31,885 nucleotides of DNA from JADJQU01 sp035490315. GTDB taxonomy: Bacteria; Planctomycetota; UBA1135; GCA-002686595. This document shows, in pieces, positions 25,541-31,885 of the stretch. The position numbers were made by a program, and so were the translations under genes. Position 1 is the first letter of the stretch, and the number at the start of each line of letters is the position of its first letter. The DNA is taken from the NCBI GenBank assembly GCA_035490315.1, contig DATHET010000347.1, positions 1 to 31,885 on the forward strand, written 5' to 3'. The notes beneath the pieces were generated by a model. The model had not been told where the DNA came from. It saw only the letters and a program-made list of their open reading frames with translations, and did no database searches.

Positions 25541-26814
25541 AGCGCTTTGCCGAGCGTCTTCCGCCCGCCCATGTAAGGCTGCAGGATCGGCGGCAGGCGC
25601 AGCGTCCCGTCCGCGTTCTGGTGGTTCTCGAGCAGCGCGATCAGGATCCGCGCGCTCGCGGCGACCGTGTTGTTCAAGGTGTGGCAGAAGCGCACCTTGC
25701 CCTCGCCGTCGCGGTAGCGCAGGTTCAGGCGCCGCGCCTGGTACTCGTGGAAGCGCGAAGCCGAATGGGTCTCGCCGTAGCCGTTGCGCGAGGGCATCCA
25801 GGTCTCGATGTCGAACTTCTGGATCTGCGGCGCGCCGAGATCGCCGCCGCAGACGTTGACCACGCGGTACGGCAGCTCGAGGGCCGCCAGCAGGTCCTCG
25901 GAATTCTTCAGGATCGCCTGGTGGTGCTCGATCGAGCGCGCGGGATCGGCGATGTCGATCACCACCTGCTCGACCTTCTGGAACTGGTGCACGCGGTACA
26001 GGCCGCGCGTGTCCTTGCCCGCGGCACCGGCTTCGCGGCGGTAGCACGAGGATTGCGCGACGTAGCGGCGCGGGAGCTCCTCGAGCTTGAAGATCTCGTC
26101 CATGTGCAGGGCCGTGACCGGCACCTCGGCCGTGCCGACCAGGCACAGGTCGTCGCGCTCGTCGCAGCGATAGGCCTGGTCCTCGCCGCCGGGAAAGTAG
26201 CCCGTGCCGACCATGATCTCGCTGCGCACCAGGGTCGGAACCGACAGCGGCGTGAAGCCGCGCTCGACCATCAGATCGAGGGCGAAGCGCATCGCCGCGC
26301 CTTCGAGCAGCGACAGGTCGCCCTTGAGCACGTAATTGCGCGAGCCCGACAAGCGCGCGGCGCGCTCGATGTCGAGCCAGCCCTGGGCTTCGGCGAGGGA
26401 GACGTGGTCGCGCGGCGCGAAGTCGAACTTGCGCGGCTCGCCCCAGTGCTTCAGGACCACGTTCTCGCTGTCGTCCTTGCCATCGGGAACTTCCTCGGCC
26501 GGGACGTTGGGCACGCGCAGGAGCAGCTTCTTCAATTCAGCTTCCTGCTCCTTCTGCGCCGCCTCGAGCGCGGTGTGCTTGGCCTTGATCGCGGCCAGGC
26601 GCTCGAGCAGGGCCTTCTTCTCGGGCACAGGGGCCTTCGCGACCTGAGCTCCCAGCGTGTTCTGCTCGTTGCGCAGCTGGTCGATCTCGACTCCCCGGGC
26701 GCGAGCCTCCTCGTCCAGGCGGAGGATCAGATCGATGTCGCAGGCGATGCGCTTCTTCCTGGCGCCGGCTCGCACCAGGTCGGGTTGCTGGCGGATGAAC
26801 TTGAGATCGAGCAC
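25537..26814 (-). CDS. serS: Serine-tRNA ligase (SerRS)
   Basis: 425 residues, normal for bacterial SerRS. The N-terminal coiled-coil arm (about 30-110) begins MLDLKFIRQQPDLVRAGARKK. The class II core has GTAEVPVTALH, motif 2 YRREAGAAGKDTRGLYRVHQFQKVE and motif 3 ending NADGTLRLPPILQPYMGG, so it should be a working enzyme that charges tRNA-Ser and tRNA-Sec with Ser. The start is GTG at 26812-26814, where the family starts; no ribosome-binding site is evident. The gene upstream on the strand is the 694-residue exported protein 222 bp away, so it probably has its own promoter. Confidence 0.98.
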   Translation of the reverse strand: MLDLKFIRQQPDLVRAGARKKRIACDIDLILRLDEEARARGVEIDQLRNEQNTLGAQVAKAPVPEKKALLERLAAIKAKHTALEAAQKEQEAELKKLLLRVPNVPAEEVPDGKDDSENVVLKHWGEPRKFDFAPRDHVSLAEAQGWLDIERAARLSGSRNYVLKGDLSLLEGAAMRFALDLMVERGFTPLSVPTLVRSEIMVGTGYFPGGEDQAYRCDERDDLCLVGTAEVPVTALHMDEIFKLEELPRRYVAQSSCYRREAGAAGKDTRGLYRVHQFQKVEQVVIDIADPARSIEHHQAILKNSEDLLAALELPYRVVNVCGGDLGAPQIQKFDIETWMPSRNGYGETHSASRFHEYQARRLNLRYRDGEGKVRFCHTLNNTVAASARILIALLENHQNADGTLRLPPILQPYMGGRKTLGKAL

Positions 26815-26909
26815 GGCGGCGGGACTTTCTCGTGGGACGAGGGAGGACTTGCTCGCGACGACAGCTGCGCGAGCTGTCCGCGGCGCGCGCAGTCTAGTGA
26901 CCTGGCCCC

Positions 26910-26929
26910 GAAGTTCGTACTCGAACTTC
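26910..26929. promoter_or_regulatory. perfect inverted repeat in the serS leader
   Basis: GAAGTTCG (26910-26917) and CGAACTTC (26922-26929) are separated by TACT. Flanking GGCCC and GGGCC can lengthen the stem. It lies about 95-115 bases upstream of the serS start. It may be an operator or a leader hairpin. The half-sites are oriented opposite to the Bacillus LexA box (CGAAC-N4-GTTCG). Confidence 0.35.
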
Positions 26930-27006
26930 AGCTCGGGCCCGAAGCCGGCGGCGACCTGTGCTCGGCCGCTCCAGGACGGGCCATAGCAGCGCGAGGAAGT
27001 CCGCGG

Positions 27007-27026
27007 GCGCCGGCGCGGGCCGGCGC
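27007..27026 (-). terminator. GC-only hairpin after the 694-residue exported protein gene
   Basis: GCGCCGGC (27007-27014) and GCCGGCGC (27019-27026) form a perfect 8-bp stem with a GCGG loop, 10 bp after the stop codon at 27037-27039. No T tract follows, so termination would be inefficient or factor-dependent. Confidence 0.4.
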
Positions 27027-27036
27027 GCTGCCCGAC

Positions 27037-29121
27037 CTACTTGTGCCAGTCGGATTCGATCGAGCCGAAAAGCTTGTTCTTCTTCTCGACCAGCTGTATC
27101 TCGGCGCTCTCGCCTTCCTTCAGCTTGATCTCGACCGAGGTGTTGATCGGGTGGTAGGTGTCGGTGTACTCGTGCAGCCGCTTGCCCGTCTCGTCCTCGG
27201 CGTTGAGGTCCTCGACGATGCCCATGCGCTCCGGTTTGGAAGCCTTCTTCGAGCCGACCTTGCGCCAGGCGAACTCAGGTCTGGGCACGCAATTCCACAA
27301 GCGCTCGTAGCGCTCGCTCGCCGCTCCGATCACGGTGACGGAGGGTCCCTTGACCGTCAGCTTGCCCTCCTTGATCTCGGTCTCGAAGTCGAAGGAGAAG
27401 GGCCCGCCGAGCGGGACCACGGTCGTCGCGCCGGGCTTGACGATCCAGGACGGCGTGCGCTTGCCGGGAAGGATCAAGGCCTTGGTGATCTGCTGCTTCT
27501 TGCCCTTGCGCAGAAGACCGAAGTACAGGTGGTACTTGCCCGCCGGGACGCTGACCTCCGCGCCGCCGTTCTGCTGCAGATCGACGAGCGTCTTCTCGAA
27601 GGGGCCTTCGCCCTGCAGGATCACGTACTCGGGCGCCTCGCCTTTGTACTCGAGCTTGAGCTTGCCGCTCTCGATCGTCGCGGGTGTGGCCTTGAACTCG
27701 AGGCCGCCCTTCTGAGGCTCGAACTCGAACCAGGTTCCGCCGATCTCGCCGAACTGGGTCCAGGGCCGGGCCTGCTTCTCCGTCCCGACCAGGATCGAGT
27801 CGATGTCGCTCTGCACGCTGCCTTCGGGAAGGCCTGCGTACCCCCACTGCTTCGGCGGCGATCCGTAGATCCCGTCCATGTTGTCGTCGAAGACGCGCAC
27901 GGGCACGTTGTTCAGCGTGCCGACCATCGAGGCCGCGGACATCACGTAGAGCTGGAACTGCTGGTCGTTGGGCCCGAAGTTCACCTGGATGCCCTGGTAG
28001 ACCTCCTTGTCGGTGCCGACCTCGGTGACGAAGGCCCAGTCGCGCTTGTCGGCTCCTTCGCCAATCGAGCATTGCACCAGCGCGTGGTTTCCGCTGGCGG
28101 GAACCACCTGATCTCCCTTGCCGTCGCCGTCGATGTCCAGCGTCAGGGCTGCCGAGCCGGTGCGCATCAGCTTCAGCTTCTTGCTTTCGAGGGCCGCGAA
28201 AGTGCCCGCGGTGCCCTTCTCGCGCATGGACACGGCCGGCCAGAGGATCGCGACGTCGTCGAGAAAGTAGCTCGGGCGCACGTAGGTGTCGAAGCTCGGG
28301 ACCGCTTCGAAGTGCATCGCGGCCGTCACCGGCGCGGAGACCTTGACCGGCTCGGCCGTCGGCGGCGGAGCCGCGTTGCCAGGCGTCGTGCCCGCGGCCG
28401 AGCCCTTGCCCTCGCGCGTCAGGCCTTCGAAGCGGGCCTTGACTCCGATTGCCCAGCTGTCGTTGATCTCCCAGGTCTCGCAGGCCTTGTAGGAAGCGCC
28501 GTAGTCGTCGGCGGCGCGATTCAAATCCGCCTGCGCGCCGCGCATCACCGTGTCGACGTTGATGCCCGCCATGTTGTAGGAGCGCGCGGCGAAGAGCTGG
28601 TAGCCGGCCTCATCGTAGGCCTTCGCGATCCTCTCGAACTCTCCGGCGAGCAGGTCGCAGACACCGGCGTCCTTGGCCGACAGGTTTCCCTCGTACTTCT
28701 TGAAGGCCGCGTCGTACTCGCGCTGCAGCTTGTCGAGATCCTTCGCGACGCGCGGGTCGAGCAGCGAGAAGTACTCGTACATCCTGTCGACGAAGCTCGA
28801 CTTGTAGCAGGTCTTCCAGGCCTCCTTGAGCGCCTTGAGCTCCCTCTCGATCGTCTCGTTGCTGCCGGTGGACAGCGAAGAGCACAGACCGATCACATGC
28901 CTCATCGCCGGGTCGTTGTACGAGCGGACGAGCTTCACGATCTCGTCCTTGGCGTTGATCTCCAGGGCTTGGCGGAACTTCAGCTTGAACTCCGCGTCGC
29001 GATCCTGGGGCGCCTGGGAGGCCCAGATCCCTTCCTGCGCTTGCGGGCGGGCGGTGAGCGGCACCTGGAGAGTCAGGGCCAGGCAGGCTCCCCCGACGAC
29101 CATGGCGGAGAGGTATTTCAT
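27037..29121 (-). CDS. Exported protein of unknown function with calcium-site-like loops
   Basis: 694 residues; I do not recognise a family. The N-terminus MKYLSAMVVGGACLALTLQVPLTARPQAQEG is a good Sec signal peptide, so it should be exported. Residues 45-235 are charged and helical, perhaps a bundle, and contain several Cys (80, 105, 155, 214). A Pro-rich linker sits at 240-262. From about 265 the protein is beta-rich. It has DIDGDGKGD at 329-337 and DDNMDG at 412-417, both shaped like EF-hand-type or dockerin-like calcium loops. The last 300 residues look like repeated Ig-like or beta-sandwich segments (KLKLEYKG, AGKYHLYFG). Start ATG at 29119-29121. Neighbours are serS downstream and the rhomboid upstream. 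The rhomboid stop is 121 bp away, so co-transcription is possible but unproven. Confidence 0.85.
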   Translation of the reverse strand: MKYLSAMVVGGACLALTLQVPLTARPQAQEGIWASQAPQDRDAEFKLKFRQALEINAKDEIVKLVRSYNDPAMRHVIGLCSSLSTGSNETIERELKALKEAWKTCYKSSFVDRMYEYFSLLDPRVAKDLDKLQREYDAAFKKYEGNLSAKDAGVCDLLAGEFERIAKAYDEAGYQLFAARSYNMAGINVDTVMRGAQADLNRAADDYGASYKACETWEINDSWAIGVKARFEGLTREGKGSAAGTTPGNAAPPPTAEPVKVSAPVTAAMHFEAVPSFDTYVRPSYFLDDVAILWPAVSMREKGTAGTFAALESKKLKLMRTGSAALTLDIDGDGKGDQVVPASGNHALVQCSIGEGADKRDWAFVTEVGTDKEVYQGIQVNFGPNDQQFQLYVMSAASMVGTLNNVPVRVFDDNMDGIYGSPPKQWGYAGLPEGSVQSDIDSILVGTEKQARPWTQFGEIGGTWFEFEPQKGGLEFKATPATIESGKLKLEYKGEAPEYVILQGEGPFEKTLVDLQQNGGAEVSVPAGKYHLYFGLLRKGKKQQITKALILPGKRTPSWIVKPGATTVVPLGGPFSFDFETEIKEGKLTVKGPSVTVIGAASERYERLWNCVPRPEFAWRKVGSKKASKPERMGIVEDLNAEDETGKRLHEYTDTYHPINTSVEIKLKEGESAEIQLVEKKNKLFGSIESDWHK

Positions 29122-29242
29122 GGATGGTGACCTGGCCCGAGGGTGCGGGTCGCGCGCGAGCGAAAAAAGCGACCTGATCGAGGCCAGAGAGCCAGTCTAG
29201 CCCCGCTTCCCCGAAGGAACCACTTGGACAGGCCAGTACAGC

Positions 29243-30094
29243 TCAGTCACGTTTGGACATGCGGCTCAGGAAGTCCTTGTCGCGCTGGCTCAGCGAGTGG
29301 ATTCCCTCGCGGTGGATGCGCTCGAGCAGCTGGTCCAGGCGCTGCTCGTCGCTGGCCTGGGTCTCTGCGACACGTTGCTCGCCGCGCGCCTGCCACCAGG
29401 CCTTGGGATCGAACCAGATCCAGCCGGCGCGAGCCGCGATGAAGCCGAGCGCGGCCCCGGCCAGGTGTACGTCGGATGCCGTACCCGAGAAGCTCCTGTC
29501 CTTGCCCATCGTCGACAGGACCCCGAAGATGTCCAGGCCGACCAGGATGAAGGCCATGACCTTGAGCTGCATCGGGACGAAGAAAAAAATCACGCGCGCG
29601 TTGGGCATCACCACGGCGCAGGCGATCACGGTGTAGAGCACCGCGCCCGAGGCGCCGACCACCGGCGCGGCGCCGAGCAGGGGACCGACCGCGAGGTGCA
29701 CCAATCCCCCCACTGCGAGGGCCGTGAAATATTGCCAGGCGAAGCGCCGCGATCCGACATGCCCTTCGAGCATCGTGCCGAAGAAGTACAGCGCGAGCAT
29801 GTTGAACAGGATGTGCATCGGCGAGTGGGTGTCGTGCAGGAACCCGAAGGTCCACAGCTGCCACACCGCCGGAATTCCGCGGTACCAGGTGCTCGGGTCG
29901 AGGACCAGCCAGCTCCACAAGGGATCGCCGACGGCCGGCCAGAACTTCACGAGCAGCAGGCTCGCGAAAAAAGCGATGCCGTTGGCCCAGATCAGCTTCT
30001 TGGTCACGCTCATCGACGACGGAGCGTAGGAGTCACCGATGCCCAGCCCCTGCGAATCTCCGCCACCCTGCGGTTCGTACGGAGCCGTTCTCAT
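29243..30094 (-). CDS. Rhomboid-family intramembrane serine protease with DUF6576-like tail
   Basis: 283 residues. There are about six transmembrane segments between 33 and 225. HILFN (H94, N98) is the conserved loop motif, GASGA at 147-151 holds catalytic S149, and DVHLAGA at 208-214 holds catalytic H210, so it should be an active rhomboid. The cytosolic C-terminus (about 250-283, RLDQLLERIHREGIHSLSQRDKDFLSRMSKR) matches the small DUF6576 appendix seen after some bacterial rhomboids. The N-terminal 28 residues are Gly/Ser-rich. The ATG at 30092-30094 overlaps the folD stop by 4 bp. The substrate is unknown. Confidence 0.9.
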   Translation of the reverse strand: MRTAPYEPQGGGDSQGLGIGDSYAPSSMSVTKKLIWANGIAFFASLLLVKFWPAVGDPLWSWLVLDPSTWYRGIPAVWQLWTFGFLHDTHSPMHILFNMLALYFFGTMLEGHVGSRRFAWQYFTALAVGGLVHLAVGPLLGAAPVVGASGAVLYTVIACAVVMPNARVIFFFVPMQLKVMAFILVGLDIFGVLSTMGKDRSFSGTASDVHLAGAALGFIAARAGWIWFDPKAWWQARGEQRVAETQASDEQRLDQLLERIHREGIHSLSQRDKDFLSRMSKRD

Positions 30095-30984
30095 GCTCCA
30101 CGCGGCGGCGAGGTCTCGAGCGGAACCTTGGCCGTCGCGGCGCATGCCTGGGCTGTGTTCTTCAAAAGCATGGCGATGGTCATCGGTCCGACCCCGCCCG
30201 GCACCGGACTGATCGCGCCGGCGCGCTGCAGGGCTTCGTCGAAGGCAACATCGCCCACCAGCTTGCCGTCTTCCAGCCGGTTCATGCCGACATCGAGGAC
30301 CACCGCTCCGGGTCGGATCCACGCACCGCGAACCAGGCGCGGCACGCCGACGGCCGCGATCAGGATCTCGGCTTCGCCGACGACGGCCGGCAGGTCGCGC
30401 GTCCTCGAGTGGGCGATCGTCACCGTGGCGTGGCGAGCGAGGCACATCAGCGCGACCGGCTTGCCGACCAGCATCGAGCGGCCGAGCACCACCACGCGCC
30501 GGCCTTCGAGGGCAATGCCGTGGCGATCGAGGAGCTCGATGCAGCCTGCGGGAGTGCAGGGCGCGAGGCCCGGCCCGCCCATCGCCAGGGCCGCGACGTT
30601 TTGCGGGTGCAAGCCGTCGACGTCCTTGCGCGGATCGATGGCGCGCACGATCGCGGCCGAATCCAGGCCCTTGGGCAGGGGCAGCTGCACGAGGATGCCG
30701 TGCACGCCGTCGTTGGCGTTGAGCCCGGCGACCACGCGCTCCAGCTCCAGCTGGGTCGTCGAAGCCGGCAGGCGCAGCGTGGTCACCTCGAAGCCGGCTT
30801 CGTTCGCGGCCTTGTCCTTGTTGCGCACATAGACCTGGCTGGCCGGGTCCTCGCCGACGAGCACGACGGCGAGGCCCGGGATCGCGCCGCGGGCGCGCAG
30901 GAGCTGCACTCCGTCGCGCACCGAGGCGCGCACGAGCGCGGCCGTCGCCTTGCCGTCGATGATCCGCGCCGCCGCGCCGGTCAT
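30091..30984 (-). CDS. folD: Bifunctional methylenetetrahydrofolate dehydrogenase/cyclohydrolase
   Basis: 297 residues, standard for FolD. The catalytic YVRNKDKA has K56; QLPLP, DPRKDVDGLHP and PCTPAGC mark the folate site; GRSMLVGKP binds NADP; SPVPGGVGPMTIAMLLKNT closes the C-terminus. It interconverts 5,10-methylene- and 10-formyl-tetrahydrofolate in the cytosol. Start ATG at 30982-30984 overlaps the ccsA-like stop by 4 bp (ATGA). A small tail (about 277-297, ending SPPRGA) extends beyond the core. Its place between a cytochrome c biogenesis gene and a rhomboid is unusual and probably reflects operon drift. Confidence 0.96.
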   Translation of the reverse strand: MTGAAARIIDGKATAALVRASVRDGVQLLRARGAIPGLAVVLVGEDPASQVYVRNKDKAANEAGFEVTTLRLPASTTQLELERVVAGLNANDGVHGILVQLPLPKGLDSAAIVRAIDPRKDVDGLHPQNVAALAMGGPGLAPCTPAGCIELLDRHGIALEGRRVVVLGRSMLVGKPVALMCLARHATVTIAHSRTRDLPAVVGEAEILIAAVGVPRLVRGAWIRPGAVVLDVGMNRLEDGKLVGDVAFDEALQRAGAISPVPGGVGPMTIAMLLKNTAQACAATAKVPLETSPPRGA

Positions 30985-31877
30985 CGCGCCGATTCTTGGG
31001 ACGCAGCCGGGCTCGCGGGCGCGCTGGCCGAATCGTCCTCGGCGCCGCCGGTCATGCCTTCGCGCGGCACGACGCCGTCGTCGGTGTACTTGTGCATCGA
31101 TTTCTGGCTGTCGGGCAGGTAGCCGAAGACCTGGAACGTGATGAAGACGCTGAGCGCGCCGCCGGCGAGCACCGCCATCGCCTTCTCGCCGCGGTATCCG
31201 CCGAGCATGCGCAGGTGCACGTAGACCACGTAGATCAGCCAGGTGATCAAGGCCGAGTTCTCCTTCGAGTCCCAGCCCCAGTAGTTCGCCCAGGCTTCTT
31301 GCGCCCAGAAGGCCCCCATCCACAAGCCGCCGGTCAGGAAGGGAATTCCCACGGCGAAAGCGCGGAAGGAGACGTCGTCCAGCGATTTCTCGAGACCGGC
31401 GAGGCGCTCGCGCGTCGGCAGCTTGCCCAGCGAGCGCAATCCCAGGAACACCAGGCCGACCAGGAGCAGCACGGGCACCGTCACGATCTGCGCGAAGGGA
31501 ATGAGCACCATCGCGCCCAGGATCACGAGCTGCGAGCGCGTCGACCAGCCGCCGACGAACACGCCGCTCCAGAAGCGCGTCGCGAAGTAGACGATCGTGA
31601 TCAAGCCCGCGATGCCGAGCGTGGCGTAGCTGAAGATCAGGCAGGACAGGTGCGGCGGGAACCAGTACGACTGCAGCGCCGGCGGCAGGTCGCGCTGCGC
31701 GGTGTTCAGCGTGCGGATGTACTCGTGAGCGAAGTAGGTCCCCGCGAACACGAACAGCATCACGGCGTCGTCGAGGATCGCCCAGCCCGCGCCGCGGCGG
31801 TGCAAGCCCAACGCGAAGTGCAGCACGAGCATCGACAAGACGAGAGCCGTGGTGAACATCACCAGGACCTCGTTCAT
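30981..31877 (-). CDS. CcsA/CcmC-like cytochrome c biogenesis (heme handling) protein, possibly continuing past the right edge
   Basis: 298 residues from ATG at 31875-31877, with about seven hydrophobic segments. The tryptophan-rich heme motif WAQEAWANYWGWDSKE lies at 191-206. Candidate heme-ligand histidines are H76 (PPHLS), H221 (YVHLRM) and H262 (KSMHKY), as in the CcsA/ResC family of system II. This family carries heme across the membrane to apocytochrome c. Ala/Ser-rich residues 277-298 form a tail. The frame stays open to the window edge, and the region before H76 seems short for CcsA, so the true start may lie beyond 31885. A partner CcsB/ResB gene was not seen. Confidence 0.8.
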   Translation of the reverse strand: MNEVLVMFTTALVLSMLVLHFALGLHRRGAGWAILDDAVMLFVFAGTYFAHEYIRTLNTAQRDLPPALQSYWFPPHLSCLIFSYATLGIAGLITIVYFATRFWSGVFVGGWSTRSQLVILGAMVLIPFAQIVTVPVLLLVGLVFLGLRSLGKLPTRERLAGLEKSLDDVSFRAFAVGIPFLTGGLWMGAFWAQEAWANYWGWDSKENSALITWLIYVVYVHLRMLGGYRGEKAMAVLAGGALSVFITFQVFGYLPDSQKSMHKYTDDGVVPREGMTGGAEDDSASAPASPAASQESAR

Positions 31878-31885
31878 GTTCTGGC

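Noticed and set aside
26910..26929. SOS (LexA) box near serS
   Set aside because: The half-sites are inverted relative to CGAAC-N4-GTTCG, and serS is not an SOS gene.
25621..29130. 1169-codon open frame on the plus strand across serS and the exported-protein gene
   Set aside because: It runs antisense to two genes, one of them serS with unmistakable family motifs. Long antisense frames are expected when GC-rich codons suppress stops, and the translation is Arg/Leu/Asp-rich without a recognisable domain.
26898..29138. Repeated GTGACCTGGCCC near 26898 and 29127
   Set aside because: Only 12 bases are shared, the positions relative to the genes differ, and no further copies in leaders were seen; likely chance in GC-rich DNA.

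Overview
The window is GC-rich, gene-dense bacterial chromosome carrying 22 protein-coding genes of 100 codons or more (two run off or may run off the edges) plus one possible 25-codon ORF. The gene set fits a high-GC member of the Planctomycetota: a GldF/GldG/DUF4340 transporter set, a DUF1569 protein, a rhomboid with a short C-terminal appendix, a seven-gene pseudopilus-type secretion operon, CcsA-type cytochrome c biogenesis, and few Shine-Dalgarno sequences. The phylum is inferred from this mixture and not from a marker gene. I see no insertion sequence, phage gene, CRISPR array, tRNA or rRNA.

Layout. (1) 1-7458, minus strand: an ABC export-type system (ATPase, permease, GldG-like auxiliary protein, DUF4340 protein), each gene overlapping the next by 4 bp, followed by an MrfA/YprA-type DEAD-box helicase cut by the left edge. 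(2) 7610-12557, minus strand: an orphan-type histidine kinase, an NtrC-type sigma-54 activator, a DUF1569 protein and dnaK. The dnaK leader has two identical 15-bp palindromes spaced 42 bp centre to centre and a possible -24/-12 promoter. (3) 12646-13785, plus strand: a fusion of TsaC/Sua5 threonylcarbamoyl-AMP synthase with a YwlE-like phosphatase. (4) 13805-16974, minus strand: a PtsN-like EIIA protein and a large polytopic membrane protein with a spermidine-synthase-like domain. (5) 17164-25527, plus strand: a sigma-70-like promoter and gspD-E-F-G-H-I-J, encoding the secretin, assembly ATPase, inner-membrane platform and four pseudopilins of a type II secretion or type IV-pilus-like machine. 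(6) 25537-31877, minus strand: serS, a 694-residue exported protein of unknown function, then a rhomboid protease, folD and a ccsA-like gene joined by 4-bp overlaps.

How the genes work together: the gsp operon should build one envelope-spanning machine, although K, L, M and the prepilin peptidase are not here. The ABC set should form one membrane complex. The kinase/regulator pair lies directly upstream of dnaK and could control it, but this is a hypothesis. The most unusual items are the palindrome pair before dnaK, the Sua5-phosphatase fusion, the micro-ORF between gspF and gspG, and the uncharacterised exported protein.
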